19,090 nt of DNA, from NCBI GenBank assembly GCA_003552325.1, contig PUKM01000280.1, positions 1 through 19,090 on the forward strand, written 5' to 3'. A program made the position numbers and the translations under genes. The notes under the pieces are model-generated. The model was not told the origin of the DNA, did not search any database, and saw nothing but the letters and a program-made list of their open reading frames with translations. This DNA is from Natrialbaceae archaeon. GTDB lineage: Archaea; Halobacteriota; Halobacteria; Halobacteriales; Natrialbaceae. Each line of letters begins with the position of its first letter. Position 1 is the stretch's first letter. Of the stretch, positions 7,663 to 14,146 are shown one piece after another.

Positions 7663-9317
7663 GTTCTGATGCGGAAGAACCTCTAGGAGGGGTCGATGCC
7701 CCGGACCGACAGCAGGGGACGCTGGCATACTGGGGGCCGGCCATCGCGGTGAGCCTGTCGATGTTCATCGCGGTCATCGATTCGACCCTGATGAACGTCG
7801 CCATCCCGGCTATCGTGTCGGACCTGAACACCACCGTCCCCGTCATCCAGGGCGCGATCGCGGTCTACTCGCTCGTGATGGCGGCACTGATGCTCCCCGG
7901 CGGAAAGCTCCCGTCAATTTACGGCGTTCGGCGGCTCATGCAGGTGACGCTCGTCGTCTACGCCGCCGGGTCGCTGCTGGCGGCCGTCGCCTGGAGTCCC
8001 GCCGTCCTGTACTTCGGCTGGTCGTTCGTCGAAGGTGCTGCGGCCGCCGTGTTGATGCCGTTGACGTTCACCGTCCTCATCGTCACCTACGACGGGAAGG
8101 ACCGCGCGAGAGCGCTCGGGGTGCTGGCGGGCGTGAGCGCGGCGGGCGCAGCCGTCGGGCCGATATTCGGTGGAGCGTTGACGACGTTCGCGAGCTGGCG
8201 GTGGGGGTTCGCCCTCGAGGCGGTCGTCGTCGCCGTCGCGCTGGTGTTCGTTCGCTACGTGAGCGCCGCCCCGTTGGCATCCGACCCCGACCCACTCGAC
8301 GTTGGAGGGACCGTGCTCTCCGTCGTCGGCGCGACGTCGCTCGTCGTCGGCTTCCTCCTCGCCGGCAAGTTCGGGTGGCTGGTCGCGACGCGCCCGTTCG
8401 TCGCCTTCGGCGTCCAGTTCAATCCCTTCGGGACGTCGCCGGCGCTGTGGACCATCGGCCTGGGCCTACTCGCGTTCGCCGCGTTCGTCCAGTACGAGTA
8501 CCGCCTCGAGCGGGCCGGCCGCTCGCCGCTCGTCCCGATGGGAATGCTCTCGAACCGCACCTTCACCGCGGGCTCGCTGACCTTCGGCGCCCGGGCGCTC
8601 GTCATGGCCGGGTTCATCTTCATCGTCCCGGTGTACCTCCAGTCCGGTCTCGGCTACACCGCCTTCGAGGCCGGGGTCGCGATGCTTCCGTTCTCCGTCG
8701 GGACGCTCCTCGTCTCGACGTTCACCACCGGCTGGCGCGCGTACGTGGCGCCAAAAACCCTCGTCCAGATCGGGGCTGTGCTGATGGGCGTCGGCCTCTT
8801 GTTGCTGTTTCAGGACACGAGCCCGGACCAGACGGTGCGGAGCATGGCCGTCCCGATGGCGGTCGTCGGCGTCGGCATCGGGCTCATGACGCCTCAGCTC
8901 GTCAACTCGACGCTGTCGGCGGTCCCCCAGGCGAACTCCTCGGAGGCCTCGGGCGTCATGAACGCGACTGGGATGCTCGCGTACGCGCTCGGGACGGCCA
9001 TCGTTGGCGCCTTCCTGCTCGGGCAGTTCTACCGCGGCGTGATAGACGGTACGTTCCGAGCGACCGGCGCCGCAGTGTCGGTGCCCCGACGCGACGAACT
9101 CGCCCTGGCACTCCAAGAGGCCGCAGAGACGGCGACCGAGGCGACCCGACAGGCGTTCCTCGCCGGGTTGACCCCTGCAGAGCGGGCACTGCTCGACGGG
9201 GTCTTCGAGGCCGCATTCGTCGGTGCCCAGCGCGCGACGTTGCTACTCCTCGTCGTCTTCGCGGCGCTCACGCTCGTGGTTTCGGCGTTCTTACCACGCA
9301 ATTCCGGGAATCCATGA
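7659..9317 (+). CDS. MFS transporter, DHA2 (14-TM drug:H+ antiporter) type
   Basis: 552 residues, starting in a 4-nt overlap with the DUF389 gene. SMFIAVIDSTLMNVAIPAI is the TM1 signature (motif D1-like, Asp within the helix) of DHA2 drug/H+ antiporters. GGKLPSIYGVRRLM matches MFS motif A between TM2 and TM3, and GVSAAGAAVGPIFGGAL matches the antiporter-specific motif C in TM5. The length and number of hydrophobic blocks fit about 14 helices. An amphipathic, Ala/Glu-rich loop (about residues 470-515) separates the last two helices and is longer than usual. Substrates of DHA2 exporters include drugs, dyes and metabolites; none can be chosen here. It may be an export partner of the coupled DUF389 protein, which is inference from the overlap. 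Confidence 0.92.
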   Translation: MSSDAEEPLGGVDAPDRQQGTLAYWGPAIAVSLSMFIAVIDSTLMNVAIPAIVSDLNTTVPVIQGAIAVYSLVMAALMLPGGKLPSIYGVRRLMQVTLVVYAAGSLLAAVAWSPAVLYFGWSFVEGAAAAVLMPLTFTVLIVTYDGKDRARALGVLAGVSAAGAAVGPIFGGALTTFASWRWGFALEAVVVAVALVFVRYVSAAPLASDPDPLDVGGTVLSVVGATSLVVGFLLAGKFGWLVATRPFVAFGVQFNPFGTSPALWTIGLGLLAFAAFVQYEYRLERAGRSPLVPMGMLSNRTFTAGSLTFGARALVMAGFIFIVPVYLQSGLGYTAFEAGVAMLPFSVGTLLVSTFTTGWRAYVAPKTLVQIGAVLMGVGLLLLFQDTSPDQTVRSMAVPMAVVGVGIGLMTPQLVNSTLSAVPQANSSEASGVMNATGMLAYALGTAIVGAFLLGQFYRGVIDGTFRATGAAVSVPRRDELALALQEAAETATEATRQAFLAGLTPAERALLDGVFEAAFVGAQRATLLLLVVFAALTLVVSAFLPRNSGNP

Positions 9318-9337
9318 AGCTCCGATCGCCCGTACGC

Positions 9338-9351
9338 TATTCATTACTTAG
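9338..9351 (+). promoter_or_regulatory. Possible internal promoter for the MscS gene
   Basis: TATTCATTACTTAG ends 28 nt upstream of the ATG at 9379, within the 61-nt gap after the MFS gene. It could let the channel gene be transcribed separately from the upstream operon. Evidence is AT content and spacing only. Confidence 0.35.
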
Positions 9352-9378
9352 CGCCATCGGCACTATCCGGTAGCTGGT

Positions 9379-10263
9379 ATGTTACCATTGCAGCAGGGGC
9401 AACCAATCGACTTCTCACAGTACCTCCCGCCACTTATCGACACGATAACGACGATCCTGACCTTCGCAATCGTGTTCTTCGTCGTCTACCGGATCGGGCG
9501 ATCCGTCTCGACTCGGGTGGTGGAGAACAGCCTGCAACGTCGGGGCTTCGACGAAACGCTCATCGGATTCGCCGTGAGTATGACCGCCATCGTGGCGACT
9601 GTGTTCGCAATCGCGATCGCTGCGACGATAGCAGGTTTCGGTACCGTACTCGCCGCGTTTGCAACCCTGGCTGGTGCACTCACGCTCGCAGTCGGATTCG
9701 CCGCACAGGACCTCATCGCCAACTTCGTCGCCGGCGTGTTCATCATCCAGGACAAACCATTCGCAGTCGGCGACTGGATCGAGTGGGACGGCAAGGACGG
9801 CGTCGTTCGAGAAATCCACATGCGGGTGACGAAGCTGGACACGTTCGACAACGAACTGGTGACGGTCCCGAACAGTGACCTCGCGAACGCGGCCGTCGTC
9901 AATAACGTCGCGAACGATCGACGTCGAGTATCGGTCGGGTTCGGCATCGGATACGACGACGACATCGACCAGGCACGGGACGCCATCGTCGAGGAGGGCG
10001 CTCGTGTCGACGGTGTCCTCGAGGATCCCGAACCGACAGCGCCCGTCACGGAACTGGGTGATTCAGCGGTCGTCCTTTCGGGACGAATCTGGATCGACCC
10101 GTCGGAGAGCAGCTACGGGGTAATCCGTTCGCAGTTTGTCGAAGCGGTCAAGGAGCGTTTCGACGCCGAGGGAATCGACATCCCGTATCACAATACGGAA
10201 CTCTCGGGGGGTATCGAGGTCACGAACGCCTCTCCCGCAGAGGAAGCTGCGACTGGAGACTGA
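9379..10263 (+). CDS. Small-conductance mechanosensitive channel (MscS family)
   Basis: 294 residues, close to the length of E. coli MscS (286). Three membrane helices are visible: about 20-40, 62-88 and 92-125. TM3 reads GALTLAVGFAAQDLIANFVA with the Gly/Ala packing and the QDLIANFVAG kink of MscS pores. The beta domain follows with PFAVGDWIEWDGKDGVV and the signature VPNSDLANAAVVN, then the alpha/beta C-terminal domain. Such channels open on membrane tension and release solutes on osmotic downshock. It is the last gene of the plus-strand run and a large hairpin begins 6 nt after its stop. All expected domains are present, unlike the shorter TM-only relative at 2733-3491. Confidence 0.95.
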   Translation: MLPLQQGQPIDFSQYLPPLIDTITTILTFAIVFFVVYRIGRSVSTRVVENSLQRRGFDETLIGFAVSMTAIVATVFAIAIAATIAGFGTVLAAFATLAGALTLAVGFAAQDLIANFVAGVFIIQDKPFAVGDWIEWDGKDGVVREIHMRVTKLDTFDNELVTVPNSDLANAAVVNNVANDRRRVSVGFGIGYDDDIDQARDAIVEEGARVDGVLEDPEPTAPVTELGDSAVVLSGRIWIDPSESSYGVIRSQFVEAVKERFDAEGIDIPYHNTELSGGIEVTNASPAEEAATGD

Positions 10264-10269
10264 TTGAGG

Positions 10270-10345
10270 CGGTTTATTGTAGATTATTTACGGATCGCGC
10301 CGACACCGGGGTCGGCGCGCACCGGTAAACCGCTACGATAAACCG
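10270..10345. terminator. 76-nt nested inverted repeat after the MscS gene
   Basis: The outer arms CGGTTTATTGTAG (10270-10282) and CTACGATAAACCG (10333-10345) pair over 13 positions, with one T/G that becomes a U-G wobble in RNA. The middle arms TTTACGG (10287-10293) and CCGGTAAA (10322-10329) pair with a single bulged base. The inner stem CGCGCCGAC (10296-10304) and GTCGGCGCG (10311-10319) is perfect over 9 bp with a 6-nt loop. It starts 6 nt after the stop codon. A terminator or 3'-end processing structure is the simplest reading; a palindromic mobile scar or small RNA is possible. Confidence 0.6.
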
Positions 10346-10534
10346 TATGAGGGATGCTTCAACACGCCCGTTGTGTGTTCGTCGCGCCATCAGCGGGTAG
10401 ATAGGTCGAAATCACTCGCGGGATTGCAGCCGGCGATATGACTCGATCCAGAGCGATCGTCCGGACGAACGGATCGGTTTTTGTTCGGTTACGTACCGGA
10501 TGGACCCCCTCGAAATCGACGGTGATTCTACTCC

Positions 10535-10578
10535 GTGATATCAGCTGATTAGATCGCTATTCGACACAGCAGACCGAT
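10535..10578 (-). mobile_element. Degenerate insertion-sequence end, related to the IS5-type end at 13106-13149
   Basis: This stretch aligns without gaps to 13106-13149 with 33 of 44 positions identical, and 9 of the 11 differences are transitions. The shared core includes ATTAGA, GCTATTC and AGCAG. The 13 kb copy is next to a transposase N-terminus, so this is most simply a second, older end of a related IS5-type element. No transposase reading frame survives beside it. Confidence 0.5.
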
Positions 10579-10671
10579 CAGTCCTCAGCGACACACCTGC
10601 ATCCGACGTGAGTCGTCGGAGGGGGTGTGAGCTCGGGCTGACGAGCGGCGGCCGCTCGGGTCTCGAAGCCC

Positions 10672-11085
10672 TCAGCGAGCAGACGATCGAGGGCGTTCGA
10701 CAGCGCGGTCCCGCGGCGACCCTTTCAGCCACCCGCCGAGAGCACCGGCGATCCCACTCGGAATAGCGAACAGCAGTGCGACGACGGCGCCGAGGACGAA
10801 CACACCCGCACCGGCCAGTATGCTTCCGACTGGCCCTGCGAGGACGCCGACCAGTACACCGACAAGCGATAGAAGGAACGCGCCGACGAGTCCGCCGAAT
10901 CCACCGGCGACCAACCCGTTCCACGTGCCGTTCCATATGCCCCCGCCAGCGATGTACCCTGCGATGAAGCCGCCGATGATGCCCCCGCCGATGGTGCCGA
11001 AGACCGGAATCACGATGCCACCGAACGACCCGACGACGACCATGACGACGAACCCGATCAGGACGGCTCTCCAGTTAGTTGCCAT
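10672..11085 (-). CDS. DUF5518 family small membrane protein
   Basis: 137 residues starting MATNWRAVLIGF. The protein is almost entirely hydrophobic and glycine-rich, with four predicted helices: about 7-28, 30-50, 60-85 and 88-118. The GGGIIGGFIAGYIAGGG segment and the opening W-R-A-V-L-I-G-F pattern are typical of the haloarchaeal DUF5518 family. The last 20 residues are basic and polar. The function of the family is unknown. A TATA-like TGTTAAG lies about 25-32 nt upstream on the minus strand (plus-strand 11110-11116), fitting a leaderless transcript. The gene stands alone and converges with the MscS operon across the 76-nt palindrome. Confidence 0.85.
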   Translation of the reverse strand: MATNWRAVLIGFVVMVVVGSFGGIVIPVFGTIGGGIIGGFIAGYIAGGGIWNGTWNGLVAGGFGGLVGAFLLSLVGVLVGVLAGPVGSILAGAGVFVLGAVVALLFAIPSGIAGALGGWLKGSPRDRAVERPRSSAR

Positions 11086-11429
11086 GCCTGTTTTAGGCGG
11101 GGTGAAGGCTTAACATTCGGTATTCCGCCGGCATGTGTCGGGAGTGGAACTGTATCGGACGACCGACTCGCACGATTCCGCGAGGAGAGGATCGCTTGCG
11201 AGGCACCTGCGTCTCTAGTAGCCTTTGAATTGCCCAGTTGATAGATACTGAGTCACCGTCACAGCGACTCACACAGTGGTTCTATGTTAGTGAAGGGGCT
11301 CTACTGAATCGCCGGACAGCGACGTAACGGGTCGGGAAATCGAAGCAGTTGCAGCGGGAGAGTTGCGGTTGGTACGAACGTAACCTCCCGCTTCACGGAG
11401 AGGATGGTCTCGCTGGCTAAAAGTTATTC
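11086..11429. other. Intergenic stretch between DUF5518 gene and broken glycosyltransferase
   Basis: The left 30 bp hold the DUF5518 promoter. The sequence GGGCTCTACTGAATCGC at about 11296-11312 resembles the outer part of the IS5-type end at 13 kb in reverse orientation (13 of 17 from GCTCT inward). The match is short and could be chance. I see no gene. Confidence 0.35.
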
Positions 11430-11985
11430 CGACGATGCCGACGAAGCTGCCGCCCCGGAGGGCCCGCTGGGACGCTAGATCGGAGAGCAGCCGGTCGATC
11501 TGTTCGATGGTCTTGTCGGCCGAGTCGTAGAGCAAGCGCGGGTCCTCGCCGACGATTTCGCGCTGGCCGCCACAATCCGGGACGAACGGCACGACCCCGC
11601 TCGCGACCTGTTCCGCGACGGCGATGCCGAAGTGTTCCGGATCGCGCCTGTGGAGCCCCCAACGGTGCCGCCCAAGCAGGTTGACGAGGCGCTCGCTCGC
11701 CGGCCGCCCCGACTGCGGCGAGCAAGGGTCCGAACGATGTGTCCGCGATCGTCCGCATCGTGAACCTGTTGAGATCGGGGGCCGACCCCAGATACTCCCC
11801 GAGAGTCTCGGACGACGGGAACGAGCGGATGAACAGCGTAACCTCGTGATCGTTCTGGCGTGCCTCCAGCGCGGCCGTACGGACCGCTTCGGAACCGCCG
11901 AAGCGGTCGAATCGATTGTGGAAGACGGCGATCTGACCGGAGGGTATCGGTAGGGAGACGGCCGTTCGGCCGTTGTGGAATCGGG
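11430..11985 (-). pseudogene. GT4-family glycosyltransferase remnant (internal deletion and frameshift)
   Basis: Two frames of the minus strand together carry pieces of one glycosyltransferase. The frame spanning about 11985-11690 reads SGQIAVFHNRFDRFGGSEAV followed by RTAALEARQNDHEVTLFIRS, the N-terminal beta-alpha start of GT4 enzymes. A different frame (about 11695-11450) reads HFGIAVAEQVASGVVPFVPD then CGGQREIVGE, the GT4 donor-binding EX7E-type region, closest in style to Alg11-like enzymes. The central part expected between them is absent, the frames do not join, and no ATG, GTG or TTG precedes the N-terminal piece in frame. A family member would be about 350-400 residues; fewer than 190 codons remain. 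I consider it dead. Such enzymes act in surface glycan or N-glycosylation pathways. Confidence 0.7.
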
Positions 11986-12163
11986 ATTGGACCCGGTCAA
12001 TTACCCGTATGCATCACCGTGCAGGCGGCAGACACCGAGTTCGACGACGACGCGACGTTTTTGATCGCCGGTCCAGTCCCCGCGGAAGGGAGGGCACTCG
12101 TCGTAACGGGTGCCCGGTCGGGCGTCGTCACCCTCGCCCGGTTGCAACTGACCCGGGATGGAC

Positions 12164-12913
12164 TCAAATGAGTGCGACGACGATGGCGTCCCCGACTGCG
12201 CCGCCGACAAAAAAGAGGAACCGGCCCTGTTGGGGATTAGGAAGCTCCTCTTTGATGACGTTGAGGATGATGCCGCCGGAGACGAACGCGAACAGCCCGG
12301 TAACGACGAGTGGTTGACCTACCGTGGCCAACCCGACCGTGGCACCGGCGAGGGTCGCACCCGCGAGGACCCACCGCCCCACGCGATCGTACTGTGTCCC
12401 GAGGTGGCGGCGCATCCCGTAGTCGGTGATGCTGAAGTGCAGTCCCATCGCGACCGTGTACAGCAGGAGGTTGACGACGCCCGGGAGCTCCTGGTGGAAC
12501 AGTAGGTAGCCGATAAGGCCGCTGTAGAGGGCGAAGACAGTGATGTAGCCCCAGAACACGCCTGGCAGCGGGTCGGATCGCTTGGCCGTGGTTCGGGCAG
12601 CGAGGACCTCCAGCCCGTAGAACACGACGAACCCGGCGAGCGCGACGCCGTAGATCGCCCCCTCAGTGACGGAGCCCGCGGAGACCCGCGGGTCCTCGGC
12701 CGCGAAGTGCGCTATTTCTGGCAGAAGCAGGACGAACACGTACGCGACGGCCGCTCCCCCGGCGGCCGACAGCACTGACCGGCCCACCCACGTCTTCGTG
12801 TCGGCTCCCTGGCCGACGAGGAGGTGGACGATCGCCAGCGCGAGGGCCGACAGGACGGGCACGATCGGGAGTGACTCGAACGCCACCCCCGGACCCTGTA
12901 ACACGAGCAACAT
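12164..12913 (-). CDS. ZIP-like integral membrane protein
   Basis: 249 residues with about seven to eight predicted helices covering most of the length. The segment AYVFVLLLPEIAHF and the C-terminal FAFVSGGIILNVIKEELP followed by GGAVGDAIVVALI resemble the helices of ZIP-family metal transporters, where His/Glu-containing helices line the metal path (here H and E in the LLPEIAH and IKEELP motifs, and MGLHFSITD). The match is suggestive and not complete: the canonical HxxxE pair in helix 4 is not clear, so metal transport is inference. The ATG at 12913 is preceded on the minus strand by AGGAGAG and, 33-40 nt upstream, by an AGTAAAAG TATA-like box. It sits between the glycosyltransferase remnant and a truncated IS5-type element. 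Confidence 0.8.
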   Translation of the reverse strand: MLLVLQGPGVAFESLPIVPVLSALALAIVHLLVGQGADTKTWVGRSVLSAAGGAAVAYVFVLLLPEIAHFAAEDPRVSAGSVTEGAIYGVALAGFVVFYGLEVLAARTTAKRSDPLPGVFWGYITVFALYSGLIGYLLFHQELPGVVNLLLYTVAMGLHFSITDYGMRRHLGTQYDRVGRWVLAGATLAGATVGLATVGQPLVVTGLFAFVSGGIILNVIKEELPNPQQGRFLFFVGGAVGDAIVVALI

Positions 12914-13011
12914 CTCTCCTAGTGGAGTCGTCGCCCCCGAGAATAGTCTTTTACTCCGTCCTCGGCCGGACCCCCACGCTGGGTGCGCGCTCCGGAGCGT
13001 CCGGAAGGTGG

Positions 13012-13065
13012 TTGTTTGGCTAGGTGCCGAGACTGCTCAACGAAGTCGAGGAGGTCGACTTCCAT
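13012..13065 (-). pseudogene. N-terminal stub of an IS5-family transposase
   Basis: From the ATG at 13065 the minus strand encodes MEVDLLDFVEQSRHLAKQ, which I recognise as the N-terminus of a common haloarchaeal IS5-type transposase (usual length about 270-290 residues). The similarity stops at codon 18, after which the frame runs into unrelated sequence and a stop near the ZIP-like gene start. The DDE catalytic residues are all missing. The stub is preceded by an IS-end-like sequence, so this is the left end of an element removed by deletion. Confidence 0.7.
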
Positions 13066-13146
13066 GGACAGGATTTGATTTTCTCGGCTTCACCCTTCTA
13101 ACGCGGTGACATCGACCAATTAGACTGCTATTCAACAGAGCAGTTC
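13012..13146 (-). mobile_element. Truncated IS5-type insertion sequence (left end only)
   Basis: The outer end lies near 13143-13146 and reads inward on the minus strand as GCTCTGTTGAATAGCAGTC, followed by an untranslated leader and the first 18 codons of the transposase. The element breaks off at about 13012. A related degenerate end lies at 10535-10578 in the same orientation. No target duplication can be identified because the other end is lost. Confidence 0.6.
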
Positions 13147-13242
13147 GATTCGGCATTGTGCGACTGAAGCAGCCGATAGGGGCGTCCGCTCACGTGCCGC
13201 CGGGGACGGTGTTCGTTCGAAGCGAGACTCGTGGACAGCGAA

Positions 13243-13252
13243 CTTTAAATAC
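13243..13252 (+). promoter_or_regulatory. TATA box upstream of the 72-residue protein gene
   Basis: CTTTAAATAC is a near-ideal haloarchaeal TATA box within GC-rich flanks. Transcription would start about 25 nt downstream, near 13275, giving an untranslated leader of roughly 50 nt before the ATG at 13328. Confidence 0.55.
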
Positions 13253-13327
13253 GCAAGACGGCTGTGGGATATACACGGCCGCCGGCAGTCATAGGTTCCT
13301 ATCCTGCGGGTCGCGCCCAGTACGACA

Positions 13328-13546
13328 ATGACCACATCGAACGACGGAAATTCAGACTCTTCCCCCGAGACCTTCGAGCGAGCCCTCGCTACGCTGTTGC
13401 GGGACTCTTTCGCAGAGGGTACCGAGATCGAAGACACATGGGAGATCACCTCTTCATCGGACCTGGTGCCGGACTGGCGGGTCGTCATCGAGAAAACCAG
13501 TGGCGCTGTCCCGCCCGAGAACGGCGGCGACTTCGTCGACCAGTGA
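13328..13546 (+). CDS. Small acidic haloarchaeal protein of unknown function
   Basis: 72 residues, starting ATG ACC ACA TCG. The N-terminal 12 residues are Ser/Asn/Asp-rich. FERALATLLRDSFAEG is a likely amphipathic helix, followed by a beta-like stretch EDTWEIT and then PDWRVVIEKT, a helix-strand-strand pattern seen in several short haloarchaeal proteins with no assigned function. There is no signal peptide or membrane segment. A good TATA box lies 76-85 nt upstream. The next plus-strand gene, a winged-helix regulator, begins about 150 nt downstream across an inverted repeat and its own AT-rich element. I do not recognise a named family; the coding call rests on promoter, acidity and codon use. 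Confidence 0.7.
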   Translation: MTTSNDGNSDSSPETFERALATLLRDSFAEGTEIEDTWEITSSSDLVPDWRVVIEKTSGAVPPENGGDFVDQ

Positions 13547-13561
13547 TACCCTCTGTCGGAC

Positions 13562-13580
13562 ATGTGTCAGTATGACACGT
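13562..13580. promoter_or_regulatory. Operator-like inverted repeat upstream of the winged-helix gene
   Basis: ATGTGTCA-GTA-TGACACGT: the arms at 13562-13569 and 13573-13580 match at 7 of 8 positions around a 3-nt centre. It lies just after the 72-residue gene and about 22 nt before the TATA-like TATTAAT (13603-13609) of the winged-helix gene, a position suited to a regulator site or to a short terminator. Confidence 0.4.
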
Positions 13581-13693
13581 CGGCACCTGGCCTGAATAGG
13601 CAGTATTAATTCATCGTGTCCCCGAGAGCCAGGTGTATTCCGCGAGAGCTCTTTGGCCGAGGCTGGCCGAACAGTCGAAGAGAGTTGGGGAGT

Positions 13694-14050
13694 ATGAAAA
13701 GATCAATGCCGACCAATACCGACGACAGCAGTTCAGGAAGCATCGACGCCGAGCAGGCGGTGTCAGGGGTGTTCAAGCTGCTGTCCCACCACCGCCGCCG
13801 AATCGCCGTTCAGTATCTCGCCACCCAGGTCGGTACTACCTCGGTGAGCGACGTGGCCGACCAGATCGCGCTCCTCGAAGGTGAGCACACCCGCGACCGC
13901 TACGAGCGCATCTGCACGAGTCTCGTCCACACTCATCTCCCGAAACTGGCCGACGGCGGCGCCATCGAATACGATCCCGACCAGGAGGTCGTCGAGCTGC
14001 GTGACCAGGCTGCGGGCATGCTCCCGTATCTGGAAGTCGCCGCCGACTAA
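13694..14050 (+). CDS. Small winged-helix protein, DUF7344-like
   Basis: 118 residues from the ATG at 13694. The frame is open from a GTG at 13616, but the 26 extra residues are Arg/Pro-rich and unlike the family; a further ATG lies at 13706. SGVFKLLSHHRRRIAVQYLA is the first helix pair, TSVSDVADQIALLEG is the recognition helix-turn-helix region, and HLPKLADGGAIEYDPDQEVVEL is the beta wing. This matches the short haloarchaeal winged-helix proteins annotated DUF7344 (ArsR-like fold), which are presumed DNA-binding regulators. A TATA-like TATTAAT and an inverted repeat lie upstream, so autoregulation is plausible. It ends 96 nt from the convergent DUF2238-like gene across a perfect hairpin. Confidence 0.82.
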   Translation: MKRSMPTNTDDSSSGSIDAEQAVSGVFKLLSHHRRRIAVQYLATQVGTTSVSDVADQIALLEGEHTRDRYERICTSLVHTHLPKLADGGAIEYDPDQEVVELRDQAAGMLPYLEVAAD

Positions 14051-14082
14051 ACGATTTTATTGCCACATTCACGAATTGCCCC

Positions 14083-14113
14083 CGTGCGAGATACGCGCTG
14101 TCCATCTCGCACG
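14083..14113. terminator. Hairpin between convergent genes (bidirectional terminator candidate)
   Basis: CGTGCGAGAT at 14083-14092 is perfectly inverted at 14104-14113 (ATCTCGCACG) with an 11-nt loop. It lies between the stop of the winged-helix gene (14050) and the stop of the convergent membrane-protein gene (14147), and a T-rich GATTTTATTG occurs at 14053-14062. Confidence 0.5.
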
Positions 14114-14146
14114 CAACAAGGCAGTGACTGGGATGTGACGCGTGAG

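Larger units (their letters stand above)
10264..10671. other. Intergenic region with palindrome and IS scar
   Basis: A 408-bp stretch between convergent genes. It holds the 76-nt nested inverted repeat (10270-10345), a weaker imperfect stem with a following T5 run near 10455-10486, and a degenerate insertion-sequence end at 10535-10578. No recognisable coding frame is seen. Confidence 0.5.
12914..13327. other. Intergenic stretch with promoter, IS5-type remnant and second promoter
   Basis: From left to right this 414-bp region carries the ZIP-like gene promoter (near 12946-12953), the truncated IS5-type end (13012-13146), and a clear TATA box (13243-13252) for the small plus-strand gene at 13328. 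No other coding content is seen. Confidence 0.55.

Noticed and set aside
6450..7728. Two long minus-strand frames opposite the DUF389 gene
   Set aside because: Low-complexity Ser/Thr/Ala or Asp/Arg translations with no domain, opposite a convincing DUF389 protein.
8201..9373. 390-codon plus-strand frame inside the MFS gene
   Set aside because: Arg/Pro-rich translation in a frame shifted from a complete MFS protein with motifs A and C.
13616..13693. GTG start adding 26 residues to the winged-helix protein
   Set aside because: The added residues are Arg/Pro-rich and unlike the family, and the segment overlaps the likely transcription start after the TATA-like element.
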